Position numbers and translations under genes: made by a program. A DNA stretch of 64,000 nt from assembly GCF_003555505.1 (NCBI RefSeq), contig NZ_CP032152.1, positions 1,597,001 to 1,661,000 on the forward strand, read 5' to 3'. Origin of the DNA: Thermosynechococcus sichuanensis E542 (GTDB taxonomy: Bacteria > Cyanobacteriota > Cyanobacteriia > Thermosynechococcales > Thermosynechococcaceae). Of the stretch, positions 8,892 to 18,819 are shown one piece after another. Under the pieces are notes generated by a model, which saw nothing but the letters and a program-made list of their open reading frames with translations, had not been told where the DNA came from and made no database searches. Numbering within the stretch: position 1 is the first letter of the stretch; every line of letters starts with the position of its first letter.

Positions 8892-10820
8892 ATGCCAACT
8901 CCACTTGCCGCTGCCATTGACCCAAAGCAACTCCAACAGGCGATTCGCGCCAGCCAAGACTTTCTCTTTTCACAGCAATATGCCGAGGGCTACTGGTGGG
9001 CGGAATTGGAGTCGAATGTGACCATGACCGCAGAGGTGATCCTCCTCCACAAAATCTGGGGCACCGAGCAGCGGCTCCCCTTGGCTAAAGCGGAACAGTA
9101 CTTGCGCAACCAGCAGCGGGATCACGGTGGTTGGGAGCTGTTTTATGGCGATGGTGGCGATCTCAGCACCAGTGTGGAAGCCTACATGGGACTGCGGCTC
9201 TTGGGCGTACCCGCAACGGATCCAGCCTTGGTGAAGGCACGTCAATTTATCCTTGCACGCGGTGGCATTAGCAAGACCCGCATCTTTACCAAACTGCACC
9301 TTGCCCTCATTGGCTGCTATGACTGGCGGGGGATTCCCTCTCTGCCCCCTTGGATCATGCTTCTGCCAGAGGGTAGCCCCTTCACCATTTATGAAATGTC
9401 CAGTTGGGCACGCAGCAGCACCGTGCCGCTGTTGATTGTCATGGATCGCAAGCCCGTTTATGCCATGGATCCGCCCATTACCCTCGATGAACTCTATGCC
9501 GAAGGGCGGGCAAATGTGGTCTGGGAGCTGCCCCGCCAAGGTGATTGGAGTGATGTCTTTATTGGTCTTGATCGCGTCTTCAAACTCTTTGAAACCCTGA
9601 ACATTCATCCCCTCAGAGAACAGGGGCTAAAAGCTGCCGAAGAATGGGTGCTGGAGCGTCAAGAAGCTAGTGGCGACTGGGGCGGCATTATTCCGGCGAT
9701 GCTCAACTCCCTATTGGCGTTGCGTGCCCTTGACTATGCTGTGGATGACCCCATTGTGCAGCGGGGCATGGCAGCAGTGGATCGCTTTGCCATTGAAACA
9801 GAGACCGAGTATCGCGTGCAGCCCTGTGTCTCCCCAGTTTGGGATACTGCCTTGGTCATGCGCGCCATGGTGGATTCAGGGGTTGCTCCAGATCATCCCG
9901 CCCTAGTCAAAGCTGGCGAATGGCTGCTCTCCAAGCAAATCCTCGACTATGGGGACTGGCACGTAAAAAACAAAAAAGGTCAGCCGGGGGGATGGGCCTT
10001 TGAATTTGAGAATCGCTTCTATCCCGATGTGGATGATACAGCGGTGGTGGTGATGGCGCTCCATGCGGTGAAGCTACCGGCTGAAAACCTAAAACGGCGA
10101 GCCATTGAGCGAGCGGTGGCTTGGATTGCCTCAATGCAGTGTCGGCCGGGGGGCTGGGCAGCCTTTGATTTGGACAATGACCAAGATTGGCTCAATGCCA
10201 TTCCCTACGGCGATCTCAAGGCAATGATTGACCCGAATACTGCTGATGTCACGGCACGGGTACTGGAGATGGTGGGGCGGTGTCAGTTGGCCTTTGACAG
10301 TAGCGCCCTCGATCGCGCCCTCGCTTACTTGCGCAATGAGCAGGAACCGGAAGGCTGTTGGTTTGGCCGCTGGGGAGTGAACTATCTCTATGGCACCAGC
10401 GGGGTTTTAGCTGCCCTCTCCCTTGTTGCCCCTCGCTACGATCGCTGGCGCATTCGCCGTGCCGCTGAGTGGTTGGTGCAGTGTCAAAATGCCGATGGCG
10501 GTTGGGGTGAGACTTGCTGGAGCTACAATGACCCTTCCCTTAAGGGCAAAGGGGATAGCACTGCTTCCCAAACGGCGTGGGCAATTATTGGCCTTTTGGC
10601 CGCTGGCGATGCCACGGGGGACTATGCCACAGAAGCCATTGAAAAGGGGATTGCTTACCTTCTTCAGACCCAGCGCGCCGATGGCACATGGCATGAGGAT
10701 TACTTCACTGGCACTGGCTTTCCTTGCCACTTTTACTTGAAGTACCACTACTACCAGCAGCACTTTCCACTGACGGCCTTGGGGCGCTATGCCCGCTGGC
10801 GCAATCTGTTGGCCAGTTAG
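8892..10820 (+). CDS. shc: Squalene-hopene cyclase
   Basis: 642 residues, the normal length. It cyclises squalene to hopene/hopanol, giving hopanoids that stiffen membranes, which is useful in a thermophile. The protonating DxDD motif is present as D379-V-D381-D382 (YPDVDDTA). Several QW repeats are visible, for example [19 protein letters not shown] and [10 protein letters not shown] hydrophobic stretch near [11 protein letters not shown] fits the monotopic membrane-anchoring region. The gene is divergent from pcyA and ends 6 nt from the convergent M48 protease gene. Confidence 0.95.
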   Translation: MPTPLAAAIDPKQLQQAIRASQDFLFSQQYAEGYWWAELESNVTMTAEVILLHKIWGTEQRLPLAKAEQYLRNQQRDHGGWELFYGDGGDLSTSVEAYMGLRLLGVPATDPALVKARQFILARGGISKTRIFTKLHLALIGCYDWRGIPSLPPWIMLLPEGSPFTIYEMSSWARSSTVPLLIVMDRKPVYAMDPPITLDELYAEGRANVVWELPRQGDWSDVFIGLDRVFKLFETLNIHPLREQGLKAAEEWVLERQEASGDWGGIIPAMLNSLLALRALDYAVDDPIVQRGMAAVDRFAIETETEYRVQPCVSPVWDTALVMRAMVDSGVAPDHPALVKAGEWLLSKQILDYGDWHVKNKKGQPGGWAFEFENRFYPDVDDTAVVVMALHAVKLPAENLKRRAIERAVAWIASMQCRPGGWAAFDLDNDQDWLNAIPYGDLKAMIDPNTADVTARVLEMVGRCQLAFDSSALDRALAYLRNEQEPEGCWFGRWGVNYLYGTSGVLAALSLVAPRYDRWRIRRAAEWLVQCQNADGGWGETCWSYNDPSLKGKGDSTASQTAWAIIGLLAAGDATGDYATEAIEKGIAYLLQTQRADGTWHEDYFTGTGFPCHFYLKYHYYQQHFPLTALGRYARWRNLLAS

Positions 10821-10826
10821 GCGAGA

Positions 10827-11666
10827 TTAGAAGGAGCGCAGTTGTTGCTGATAGGCCAAGGTATCGGTGCCACAGAGGGGCTGGGGGGTAACCACGCATT
10901 CATTGCTGAGGCCAGAACGGATTAAATTTTCGGCAATTAACTGGCGATCGCGAGGCGCAGGGTGGGTACTCAAAATCGTTGGCGGTGCCCCTCCCTCCCG
11001 TTGCAATTTCTGGAGAAATGTCACCATTGCCCGGGGATCGTAGTTACTGCGAGCCAATAGACCCAGCCCATAGCGATCGGCTTCTAGTTCCTGCTCACGA
11101 CTGCGAGGACGCCGAAAGGCAAGTTCCATGGCCATTTGTAGCCCGCGATCGCGATCCAAACCCGCAGCCGTTATTAAGCCTTGGGCGATCGCCATTTGTT
11201 GCAGTTGACGAATCACATGGCGCTGATCAATGTGGCCAATTTCGTGGGCAATGACACTGGCCAGTTCCGCCTCATTTTCTGCCCGCAGCATTAGCCCAGT
11301 GGTCACATAGACAAAGCCCCCCATTGTCGCATAGGCATTCACTTGGCGGTCTTGGATGATGTGAAATTGATAGGGCAAACCTCGACGTTCGCCGACATTG
11401 ACCAAGCGGGCACCAATGCTATTCACATAGTTTTGCGCCGCAGGATTGCGAACAAGGCGCATCCCTTGCCGTAGCATCTGTTCATGGATCTGTTGCCCCA
11501 AGGCCACCTCTTGGCGGGGCGAGATATTGGATAGTTGGATGACCTGAATCCCCTGCAACAGTAACCGCTGCCAGAGATTTTGTGCCTGTGCAGCCACCGG
11601 ATGGAGGGCGATCGCCACCCCACAGACCAAGCTGGCAAAGAGGAGAAACCAACGTTGTTTTTTCAC
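10827..11666 (-). CDS. Exported M48-family metalloprotease
   Basis: 279 residues. The N-terminus is a typical signal peptide (KKQRWFLLFASLVCGVAIAL, then AAQAQ), so the enzyme acts in the periplasm. The zinc motif HEIGH (VIAHEIGHIDQRH) and a downstream Glu in EQELEADRYGLGL mark an M48 peptidase of the BepA/YfgC and Oma1 type, which performs quality control of envelope proteins. Two GTG starts are possible, 11666 and 11693; 11666 puts the positively charged n-region first, so I chose it, but the longer form cannot be excluded. It ends 6 nt from shc. Confidence 0.85.
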   Translation of the reverse strand: MKKQRWFLLFASLVCGVAIALHPVAAQAQNLWQRLLLQGIQVIQLSNISPRQEVALGQQIHEQMLRQGMRLVRNPAAQNYVNSIGARLVNVGERRGLPYQFHIIQDRQVNAYATMGGFVYVTTGLMLRAENEAELASVIAHEIGHIDQRHVIRQLQQMAIAQGLITAAGLDRDRGLQMAMELAFRRPRSREQELEADRYGLGLLARSNYDPRAMVTFLQKLQREGGAPPTILSTHPAPRDRQLIAENLIRSGLSNECVVTPQPLCGTDTLAYQQQLRSF

Positions 11667-11754
11667 GGCTAATATTTCGCGTAAATTCCACACCCACGCC
11701 TAGCGGCTACTTGCCCCCTTTTGACCCCTCTATTTTAGACATTGTTCCCAAGGC

Positions 11755-12744
11755 TTAACGTTTTTTAATTTCTGGCACCCGTAGCCCTTTACTGGCTAGC
11801 CACTCTGGGTTAAAGAGCCGTGATTGATAGCGGGCACCTCCATCACACAGCACGGTGACAATCGTGTGACCGGGTCCGAGTTCCTTGGCTAGGCGTACCG
11901 CTGCGCCGACATTAATACCCACGGAGCCACCCATAAAGAGGCCGTCGTAGTGCAGCAGTTGATAAATGATCTCAAGGCACTCTTGATCCTCAATTTGAAT
12001 CGCATCATCAATGGGAGCGCCTGCTAAGTTCGCTGTAATGCGGCTATTGCCAATGCCTTCAGTGATTGAACTACCCGTACTACAGAGAGTGCCTGTTTTC
12101 GCATAGCTATAGATGGCACTGCCCATAGGATCAGCAATTACGGTGCGGATGGCAGGATTTTTTTCCTTGAGAAACAGAGCCACACCTGCATAGGTGCCCC
12201 CAGTGCCAGTGGCTGCTACCCACGCATCAATGCGGCCATCGGTCTGCTGCCAAATTTCAGGGCCAGTGGTTTCGTAGTGGGCTTGGCGATTGGCAAGGTT
12301 ATCGAACTGGTTTGCCCAGATGGCATTCTCCATCTCAGCAGCAATACGGCCAGAGAGCTTCACATAGTTATTGGGGTCTTTGTAGGGCACAGCGGGAACT
12401 AGGCGCACCTCGGCACCGAGGGTACGCAACAGGTCAATTTTTTCTTGGGATTGGGTATTAGGAATAACAATTAAACACTTGTAGCCCTTGGCATTGCAGA
12501 TGTGGGCTAGGCCAATGCCCGTATTGCCTGCTGTGCCTTCGACCACCGTACCGCCGGGTTTGAGAAGGCCTTTTTTTTCAGCATCTTCAATAATGTAGAG
12601 GGCAGCCCGATCCTTGACAGAGCCACCGGGGTTGAGGAACTCTGCCTTACCGAGAATTTCACAGCCCGTGAGGTCACTAAAGTAGTTGAGGCGAATCAGC
12701 GGCGTCTGCCCGACGGTGCCGACAAAACCCTGTTTAATATCCAT
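11755..12744 (-). CDS. cysK: Cysteine synthase (O-acetylserine sulfhydrylase)
   Basis: 329 residues. A fold-type II PLP enzyme making L-cysteine from O-acetylserine and sulfide. The PLP lysine is Lys44 in NPGGSVKDRA, the substrate loop is EGTAGNTGIG (TAGNTG instead of the more usual TSGNTG) and the phosphate-binding glycine loop is ATGTGGTY. It is closest in style to the CysK-like group with a C-terminus ending in a charged VPEIKKR tail. A member of the cystathionine beta-synthase-like subgroup cannot be excluded. It stands alone as a leftward unit. Confidence 0.88.
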   Translation of the reverse strand: MDIKQGFVGTVGQTPLIRLNYFSDLTGCEILGKAEFLNPGGSVKDRAALYIIEDAEKKGLLKPGGTVVEGTAGNTGIGLAHICNAKGYKCLIVIPNTQSQEKIDLLRTLGAEVRLVPAVPYKDPNNYVKLSGRIAAEMENAIWANQFDNLANRQAHYETTGPEIWQQTDGRIDAWVAATGTGGTYAGVALFLKEKNPAIRTVIADPMGSAIYSYAKTGTLCSTGSSITEGIGNSRITANLAGAPIDDAIQIEDQECLEIIYQLLHYDGLFMGGSVGINVGAAVRLAKELGPGHTIVTVLCDGGARYQSRLFNPEWLASKGLRVPEIKKR

Positions 12745-12817
12745 GCCGTCGTTGTTTTAAGTTGACTGAATACTTTTATGGTAAAGGGGTTTGCCGCCAG
12801 AATTGCCTTGCGGGGGA

Positions 12818-12866
12818 GCGATCGCGAAGCGTGACGGAGTCAATCGCGAAGTGTGCCTTTGGCATT
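12818..12866. repeat. Short direct repeat around a HIP1-type core
   Basis: Between cysK and tRNA-Ser lie two near-identical 13-mers, ATCGCGAAGCGTG (12821-12833) and ATCGCGAAGTGTG (12843-12855), 22 bases apart. The first overlaps a GCGATCGC octamer. Short GCGAAGCGTG-type units are found as dispersed repeats in many cyanobacterial genomes. No function is visible. Confidence 0.5.
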
Positions 12867-12892
12867 TACCTTTGCTATGATTAGAGATCCGT

Positions 12893-12979
12893 GGAGAGGT
12901 GGCAGAGTGGTTGAATGCGCTTGACTCGAAATCAAGTTTAGGGTAACACCTAACGGGGGTTCGAATCCCCCCCTCTCCG
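12893..12979 (+). tRNA. tRNA-Ser (anticodon CGA)
   Basis: 87-nt class II tRNA. The acceptor stem is GGAGAGG (12893-12899) paired with CCTCTCC (12972-12978), with discriminator G. The anticodon arm is CTTGA-CTCGAAA-TCAAG, giving anticodon CGA. A long variable arm (TTTAGGGTAACACCTAA) as expected for serine and a T arm GGGGGTTCGAATCCCCC are present. The CCA end is not encoded. An AT-richer methyltransferase gene follows 113 nt downstream, on the opposite strand. Confidence 0.96.
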
Positions 12980-13092
12980 TTGATGTCCCCAATGGTTTAG
13001 CAAAGGGCGTGCCTTGCTTGAGCTAGCGACAGATGTAGTGGCACGACTGACCTAGAAGCTTAGCCAATAGAATTTGTGAATCTCGAAAAATC

Positions 13093-13887
13093 CTATAAAT
13101 TGATCACATCAAAAAGTGTGATCTCATTCAGGAGTCTCTCCTTTGCCAGTTCTGCATATCGAGGATCAATTTCAACGCCGACACCTTTTCGTTTATTAGC
13201 AAAAGCTTCCACCAGTGTTGTGCCGCTGCCACAAAAGGGATCAAAGACCATATCCCCCGGAAAACTAAAGAGCTTGATACATCGCCTCGGCAGTTCCCTT
13301 GGAAACGGTGCAGGGTGACCAATCTTCTTTTTGCTTTCGCCGCTAAATGTCCATAGACCGTTTGTCCATTCCAGAAATTCTTCGCGGGTAATATCGGCCT
13401 TTTCATCGGACTTGCGCCGCCACTCCCCTTTGTACAACACCACAATTAACTCTACAGGCGCAATCACATAGGGCGCTGCGGGTGACATCCATGATCCCCA
13501 AGCCGTCCGCCGCGAAATATTACCCTCATTCCAGATAACAGTGGACTGATACTTCCAGCCAACCTCTTGAGCCAAAACTGTCAAATCCGCGCCAACACTA
13601 CGCTGTCCCCCTTTGTTTTTATCCAGTGGAATGTTGAGACAAAAGCGCCCCCCCATTTTTGTCCAATTAAAACAGTTAGACATCCAAACTTTACTAAATT
13701 CCAAGTAGTCACTGTAGGGGACATCATCTTTGACTGAGCGATATTCAAGACCCACATTGTAGGGTGGAGAAGTCACAATCAGGTCAATAAAAGGCTCAGT
13801 AAATAAATCAGCATCAAGGCCATTGGCATTGAATAGCCATATATCCTTTATTTGAAAAAATGCTTCTTTTTTTGAGATGAATGGCAT
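13093..13887 (-). CDS. Solitary beta-class DNA methyltransferase
   Basis: 264 residues. The catalytic motif IV TSPPY (39-43) precedes the AdoMet motif DPFCGSGT (216-223), the beta-class order. TSPPY with this order is common among N4-cytosine methyltransferases but also occurs in N6-adenine enzymes, so the modified base is not decided by sequence alone. No restriction endonuclease is adjacent, so it is an orphan. The gene is AT-richer than its neighbours and contains no HIP1 octamer, which suggests transfer. Synechocystis has a conserved orphan N4-cytosine enzyme acting at GGCC (Sll0729); equivalence is possible but unproven. Confidence 0.88.
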   Translation of the reverse strand: MPFISKKEAFFQIKDIWLFNANGLDADLFTEPFIDLIVTSPPYNVGLEYRSVKDDVPYSDYLEFSKVWMSNCFNWTKMGGRFCLNIPLDKNKGGQRSVGADLTVLAQEVGWKYQSTVIWNEGNISRRTAWGSWMSPAAPYVIAPVELIVVLYKGEWRRKSDEKADITREEFLEWTNGLWTFSGESKKKIGHPAPFPRELPRRCIKLFSFPGDMVFDPFCGSGTTLVEAFANKRKGVGVEIDPRYAELAKERLLNEITLFDVINL

Positions 13888-13902
13888 TGAGTTTTCCCAA
13901 GA

Positions 13903-14445
13903 TTAATAGGGTTTCCATAGCTCTACCCCATCCCGCTGATCAATCCCCTGCAAGAGTACCTTGACCACTTCATCGCGAGCGGTGGGCAGCACTTTACCGG
14001 TAAAGTCGGGGTGAATTGGCAATTCGCGGTGCCCGCGATCGATCAGTACCAATAACCAAATGGCACTGGGGCGACCGTAGTCATGGACAGCATTGAGGGC
14101 AGAGCGAATAGTGCGGCCACTAAAAATCACATCATCCACCAAGACCACAATCCGCCCAGAGAGATCCACGGGAATCAAAGTCTGACGCGGTGTGCGCGGG
14201 CCAATGCGATCCAAGTCATCACGATAAAACGTAATATCCAATTCGCCAATGGGGAGGCTCACCCCTTCCAGTTGTTCAACCTGTTGCCCCAAGAGCTTGG
14301 CAAGGGGAACCCCACGGGTATGAATCCCCAGCAACACCAATGTGTCGAGGGCATCGCGAGCCTTCTCCACCACTTGGGAGGCTAAGCGCGTAACAGTGCG
14401 CCGTAGATCATCGGCACTGAGAATTTCAACGACTTCACCAGCCAT
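13903..14445 (-). CDS. pyrR: Pyr operon regulator / uracil phosphoribosyltransferase PyrR
   Basis: 180 residues, normal for PyrR. The PRPP-binding motif is [14 protein letters not shown] (about 100-113). PyrR proteins salvage uracil to UMP and in several bacteria bind pyr leader RNA to promote termination. ATG 14445 (MAGEVVEIL) matches the family N-terminus; the frame extends to 14595 but that part has no family resemblance. A hairpin followed by a T run lies 40-75 nt upstream on the same strand (separate entry), hinting at attenuation of this gene. No other pyr gene is next to it. Confidence 0.9.
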   Translation of the reverse strand: MAGEVVEILSADDLRRTVTRLASQVVEKARDALDTLVLLGIHTRGVPLAKLLGQQVEQLEGVSLPIGELDITFYRDDLDRIGPRTPRQTLIPVDLSGRIVVLVDDVIFSGRTIRSALNAVHDYGRPSAIWLLVLIDRGHRELPIHPDFTGKVLPTARDEVVKVLLQGIDQRDGVELWKPY

Positions 14446-14805
14446 GGCCGTCACGGTAGGGAATTCCCAGATTTTAGCGAAATTCCCACAAAAAGAGACC
14501 CTACGCCAAGCGGGTAGGGTCAAAGACGCAGTTAGGAGGTATCTTGCTTCCCTACAGTACTGCCGATATTTTGAGCAAGCCAAAGCTTTTACCAATTCTT
14601 TAGATTTGGCGCAATTAACTGTTACAATACACGAGAAACTGTTATTTAGAATACCGAATTTTAGGGTTGTTTTCTAAAATGCGCCGGGATGGGGTTTTGA
14701 CCGTTTCAAGCGCCTTCAATCCTTCTGAAAGAAACGGTGGGTGGCTCGCTCCTCTGTCCCTCGACTACCCTAAAAGCTAGACAAGAGTTCTTTAGACATT
14801 GGGCA
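14446..14805. other. 360-nt divergent region between pyrR and uvrB
   Basis: Holds the pyrR leader hairpin described separately, a 10-nt palindrome GGGAATTCCC (near 14459-14468) and the AT-rich segment 14600-14690 where promoters for both genes probably lie. No LexA-like box recognisable to me and no convincing small ORF; the in-frame extensions of pyrR and uvrB into this region do not resemble their families. Confidence 0.6.
14487..14520 (-). promoter_or_regulatory. Terminator-like hairpin in the pyrR leader (candidate attenuator)
   Basis: Read on the minus strand: GACCCTAC, a 7-nt loop CCGCTTG region, then GTAGGGTC followed by TCTTTTTG. That is an 8-bp perfect stem plus U tract, the form of an intrinsic terminator, ending about 40 nt before the pyrR start. 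A second copy of GTAGGG lies upstream on the same strand (plus coordinates 14550-14555) and could pair with the CCCTAC arm instead, giving an antiterminator. Alternative: a simple terminator for a short upstream transcript. Confidence 0.55.
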
Positions 14806-16815
14806 ATGACCAGTACTCCCTTTCGGATTCACGCTCCCTTTGAACCCACGGGGGACCAACCCCAAGCCATTCAAAAGCTAGTCGCTGGCGTACGGGCAGG
14901 ACATCGCTTCCAAACACTGTTGGGGGCAACGGGCACCGGCAAAACCCACACGATCGCCCGCGTTATTGAGGCCCTTGGCCGCCCAACCCTTGTGCTGGCT
15001 CACAACAAAACCCTTGCGGCGCAACTGTGCAATGAACTGCGCTCCTTTTTTCCAGAAAATGCCGTGGAGTACTTTATTTCCTACTATGACTACTATCAAC
15101 CGGAGGCCTACATTCCCGTCACCGATACCTACATCGAAAAAAGTGCCTCCATTAACGAAGAAATTGATATGCTGCGGCACTCGGCTACCCGCTCCCTCTT
15201 TGAACGGCGGGATGTGATTGTGGTTGCCTCGATTAGTTGCATCTACGGTTTAGGCATTCCAGCGGAGTATCTCAAAGCAGCGATTCCCCTAGAGGTGGGC
15301 AGTGAAACGGATCTGCGACAACTGCTGCGGCAATTGGCCACCATTCAATACAGTCGCAACGATGTCGAACTGGGGCGGGGGCGCTTTCGCGTGAAGGGGG
15401 ATGTGCTGGAGATTGGCCCTGCCTATGAAGATCGCATCATTCGCGTCGAGTTCTTTGGGGATGAAATTGAAGCGATTCGCTATGTGGATCCGCTGACGGG
15501 GGAAACGTTGCAGAGCGTAGAACGCCTGAATATCTATCCCGCGAAGCACTTTGTCACCCCTGCTGAACGCCTTGAAGCGGCCTGCAAAGCAATTGAGGCG
15601 GAACTTGAAGAGCGAGTGGCTGAGCTAGAGGCAGAAAATAAGCTACTGGAGGCGCAACGTCTCAGTCAACGCACCCGCTATGATCTCGAAATGCTGCGGC
15701 AGGTGGGCTACTGCAATGGTGTGGAAAACTACTCACGCCATCTCGCAGGCCGGGCAGCGGGAGAACCGCCGGAGTGTTTGATTGATTATTTTCCTGAGGA
15801 TTGGCTCCTAGTGGTGGATGAGTCCCATGTGACGGTACCGCAAATTCGTGGGATGTTTAATGGCGACCAAGCGCGGAAAAAAGTGCTGATTGATCACGGC
15901 TTTCGGTTGCCCAGTGCGGCGGATAATCGCCCCCTGAAGGCGGAGGAATTTTGGCAAAAGGTGAAGCAATGTATTTTTGTCTCGGCAACCCCCGGCGATT
16001 GGGAATTGACGGTGTCTGCAGGGCACGTTGTCGAGCAAATTATTCGGCCAACGGGGGTCGTGGATCCAGAAATTTTTGTCCGTCCCACCCAAGGCCAGGT
16101 GGATGATCTCTATGGGGAGATTCGCTTGCGGTGCGATCGCCAAGAGCGGGTGCTGGTGACCACTCTCACGAAACGAATGGCCGAAGATCTCACGGAATAC
16201 TTCCAAGAACGGGGGGTGCGAGTGCGCTATCTGCACTCAGAAATCAATGCCATTGAGCGCATTGAGATTCTGGAAGCCCTCCGCCAAGGGGACTTTGATG
16301 TGCTGGTGGGGGTCAACCTGTTGCGGGAGGGACTGGATTTACCAGAGGTGTCCTTGGTGGCAATCCTTGATGCGGATAAAGAGGGCTTCCTGCGGGCGGA
16401 GCGATCGCTGATTCAAACCATTGGTCGCGCTGCACGGCACGTGCGGGGACAGGCGATTCTCTATGCCGACACCCTCACCGACAGTATGCAAAAAGCCATC
16501 CAAGAAACGGAGCGCCGCCGTGCCATTCAACTGGCCTACAACCAAGCCCACGGCATTACTCCCCAGCCCATTGTCAAGAAAACCAGTAATGCCATCTTGG
16601 CCTTTTTGGATGTCTCTCGCCGCCTCAATGCCGAGTCAGTGCCCATTTTATCTTCCCAAACTTTACAGGAACTGAGCCTAGAGGACATCCCCCAACTGAT
16701 CCAAGACCTTGAGGCGAAAATGAAGGCGGCTGCCCAAGAATTGGCCTTTGAGGAGGCCGCCCGCTACCGCGATCAAATTAAGCGTTTGCGCGATCGCTTG
16801 GTGGGGCACCCCTAG
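14806..16815 (+). CDS. uvrB: Excinuclease ABC subunit B
   Basis: 669 residues, full length. UvrB is the damage-verifying helicase-like subunit of nucleotide excision repair. Visible are Walker [11 protein letters not shown], the beta-hairpin [12 protein letters not shown] that inserts between DNA strands, the DESH motif II (VVDESHVTV), motif [11 protein letters not shown] and the C-terminal UVR domain ([20 protein letters not shown]). The frame is open back to 14737, but ATG 14806 ([12 protein letters not shown]) gives the family N-terminus. It is divergent from pyrR. Confidence 0.96.
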   Translation: MTSTPFRIHAPFEPTGDQPQAIQKLVAGVRAGHRFQTLLGATGTGKTHTIARVIEALGRPTLVLAHNKTLAAQLCNELRSFFPENAVEYFISYYDYYQPEAYIPVTDTYIEKSASINEEIDMLRHSATRSLFERRDVIVVASISCIYGLGIPAEYLKAAIPLEVGSETDLRQLLRQLATIQYSRNDVELGRGRFRVKGDVLEIGPAYEDRIIRVEFFGDEIEAIRYVDPLTGETLQSVERLNIYPAKHFVTPAERLEAACKAIEAELEERVAELEAENKLLEAQRLSQRTRYDLEMLRQVGYCNGVENYSRHLAGRAAGEPPECLIDYFPEDWLLVVDESHVTVPQIRGMFNGDQARKKVLIDHGFRLPSAADNRPLKAEEFWQKVKQCIFVSATPGDWELTVSAGHVVEQIIRPTGVVDPEIFVRPTQGQVDDLYGEIRLRCDRQERVLVTTLTKRMAEDLTEYFQERGVRVRYLHSEINAIERIEILEALRQGDFDVLVGVNLLREGLDLPEVSLVAILDADKEGFLRAERSLIQTIGRAARHVRGQAILYADTLTDSMQKAIQETERRRAIQLAYNQAHGITPQPIVKKTSNAILAFLDVSRRLNAESVPILSSQTLQELSLEDIPQLIQDLEAKMKAAAQELAFEEAARYRDQIKRLRDRLVGHP

Positions 16816-16973
16816 AATTATGAACTTTTGTAATAGTTCGCAACAGTCCGTAAACGGGAGCGAAGGGGGAGAAACCCTACCGTGATAAGCTAAGTACGAT
16901 TTTAGATCCGCGCAATTTCGGCTGGCGTTCGGGTTGACGCTAGTTTTACCAGTTCTAGGAGTAAGAAAAACCT

Positions 16974-17483
16974 ATGCGTGATGCCGTCACCACACTGATT
17001 AAAAACTATGACTCCACCGGTCGCTACCTCGATCGCGATGCTGTTGACAGTTTGCGCTCCTACTTTAATTCCGGTGCGGTACGGGTTAAAGCGGCGGCAG
17101 TGATCAATGCCGATGCCGCAGCCATTGTTAAGGAAGCGGGTTCTGCCCTCTTCACAGAGCAGCCGGAACTGATTCAACCCGGCGGCAATGCCTATACCAC
17201 CCGCCGCTACGCCACCTGCCTGCGGGATATGGACTACTACCTGCGCTATGCCACCTACGCCATTGTGGCCGGAGATGTGGATGTCCTCAACGAGCGTGTC
17301 CTTGAAGGTCTGCGGGAAACCTACAACTCCCTTGGGGTGCCCATTGGGCCAACGGTGCGCGGCATTCAAATCATGAAAGAGATTGTGCGCGATCGCGTCG
17401 CCGCTGCTGGCATTGAAGACACCAGTATTGTTGAACAACCCTTTGACTATATGTGCCGCCAACTGAGTGAAGTGAATATCTAG
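16974..17483 (+). CDS. apcF: Allophycocyanin beta-18 subunit
   Basis: 169 residues. ApcF is a minor beta-type subunit of the phycobilisome core that sits beside the core-membrane linker and takes part in energy transfer to the photosystems. The phycocyanobilin-binding Cys is Cys82 (YATCLRDMDYY). The preceding GGNAYTTRR contains the conserved Asn of beta subunits. The length and sequence distinguish it from ApcB (161 residues). A GGAG site lies before ATG 16974. As is common for apcF, it is separate from an apcABC operon. Confidence 0.93.
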   Translation: MRDAVTTLIKNYDSTGRYLDRDAVDSLRSYFNSGAVRVKAAAVINADAAAIVKEAGSALFTEQPELIQPGGNAYTTRRYATCLRDMDYYLRYATYAIVAGDVDVLNERVLEGLRETYNSLGVPIGPTVRGIQIMKEIVRDRVAAAGIEDTSIVEQPFDYMCRQLSEVNI

Positions 17484-17563
17484 GTTGGCCAAGGTCAAAG
17501 ACTCTGCAACAATAGAGGGCGGTGGCACTGGCGATCGCCCCTTCCTTGTCTTGTGCAGCAGCT

Positions 17564-18046
17564 ATGAAAATCCGCATTGGTAATGGCTACGACATCCATC
17601 AATTGGTGCCCCAGCGGCCACTGATTTTAGGCGGTGTCAAACTAGAACACACCCTAGGACTCTTGGGCCATAGTGATGCCGATGTCCTCACCCACGCCAT
17701 TATGGATGCCCTTTTGGGTGCCCTCAGCCTTGGTGATATTGGCCATTACTTTCCCCCCAGTGATCCGCAGTGGGCAGGGGCAGATAGCCAAGTCTTATTG
17801 GCGAAAGTGGCGGCATTGATTGCCGAACGGGGTTGGCAAGTGGGTAATATTGATGCGGTGGTGGTAGCGGAGCGTCCAAAGCTGAAACCCTACCTCGACC
17901 AGATGCGCGATCGCCTTGCAACCACCCTAGGGATTGATCGCGACCAAATTAGTATCAAAGCCACCACCAATGAAAAACTAGGACCAGTAGGGCGTGAAGA
18001 GGGCATTGCGGCCTATGCGGTGGCGCTGCTCCAGTCAGAAGCTTAG
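17564..18046 (+). CDS. ispF: 2-C-methyl-D-erythritol 2,4-cyclodiphosphate synthase
   Basis: 160 residues. IspF forms the cyclic diphosphate of the MEP isoprenoid pathway, feeding carotenoids, phytol and hopanoids. The metal-binding Asp-x-His is in GNGYDIHQL at the N-terminus, and [16 protein letters not shown] and [17 protein letters not shown] are the other family signatures. ATG 17564 is chosen over an upstream in-frame GTG (17522) because [12 protein letters not shown] is the normal family start. It ends 9 nt before the end of the convergent pentapeptide gene. Confidence 0.94.
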   Translation: MKIRIGNGYDIHQLVPQRPLILGGVKLEHTLGLLGHSDADVLTHAIMDALLGALSLGDIGHYFPPSDPQWAGADSQVLLAKVAALIAERGWQVGNIDAVVVAERPKLKPYLDQMRDRLATTLGIDRDQISIKATTNEKLGPVGREEGIAAYAVALLQSEA

Positions 18047-18055
18047 GATGAACCA

Positions 18056-18802
18056 CTAGCTAACGTAGAGGCTGTAGTGAAAGTCCGTTTGCTCGCACTG
18101 GCTTTGCTGGAGATTGGCATGGCGAAAATTAGCCCAGCGGCAGATGGCATGACTAAGGTTAGCGCGCACAAACAGGGCACGGGAAAAATACCCCTGCGTC
18201 AGCCCCGCATAGGCTAAGTTGGCGGCATAGAAGTTACAGCGATAGGCTTGAACCCCCTCAAGGGATGCCTGCACCAGTTGCGCAAAACGCAGCGTAGCCT
18301 CATTGAGACTGGCTCCCATCAGCAGGGCAAAGGAAAAATCACTGGCAGCAGCCCGAGCATGGCTGAGATCTGCTTGACACCAATTGCTGTGGCGACAATC
18401 CGCCTGCTCAAGGGTCACCCAAGAGAAATCCGCATAGGTCAACCGAGCATATTGCAAGTTAGCTAGTTGAAAATTTGCCCGCTGGGCAGTGGCGCGATCG
18501 CCCACCACTTTTAAGAACAACGCCCCTCGGCAATCGGCATCATTGAGGTTAGCTGCTGTCAGATCCGCCTCATAGAGGTTAGCAAAACGCAAATCCCCGT
18601 GGGCAAGGTTCACCTCTCGCAGACAGGCACGGCTAAGATTGCAGCCCCGCAGGTCATAGCCCCGCAGATCCATGCCCGTCAGATTCATGTCACTCAAATC
18701 TACAGTAAGCTGAGGATAAGCTTGCCGCCATTCGTTCCAGAGGTGTTTTCCCTCCCGCAGGCGATCGCTCACTACCTGATTTAAGTCCCCTTTGATCATC
18801 AT
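18056..18802 (-). CDS. Pentapeptide-repeat protein
   Basis: 248 residues from ATG 18802. After about 40 residues the protein consists of A(D/N)Lxx-type pentapeptides (for example LTGMDLRGYDLRGCNLSRAC and ADLTAANLNDADCRGAL), which fold as a right-handed quadrilateral beta-helix. No membrane segment or added domain. Such proteins are abundant in cyanobacteria; most have no known function, and a few mimic DNA or act on gyrase. Alternative starts are GTG 18823 and ATG 18799. It is divergent from the LysR gene across a palindromic region. Confidence 0.85.
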   Translation of the reverse strand: MMIKGDLNQVVSDRLREGKHLWNEWRQAYPQLTVDLSDMNLTGMDLRGYDLRGCNLSRACLREVNLAHGDLRFANLYEADLTAANLNDADCRGALFLKVVGDRATAQRANFQLANLQYARLTYADFSWVTLEQADCRHSNWCQADLSHARAAASDFSFALLMGASLNEATLRFAQLVQASLEGVQAYRCNFYAANLAYAGLTQGYFSRALFVRANLSHAICRWANFRHANLQQSQCEQTDFHYSLYVS

Positions 18803-18819
18803 TCTTGCCTTGAGATTCT

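Noticed and set aside
8805-8957. 51-residue N-terminal extension of pcyA
   Set aside because: It would run antisense into the start of shc and lacks resemblance to PcyA; ATG 8804 fits the family.
14737-14805. Longer uvrB start
   Set aside because: The additional 23 residues have no family match and cover the promoter region.
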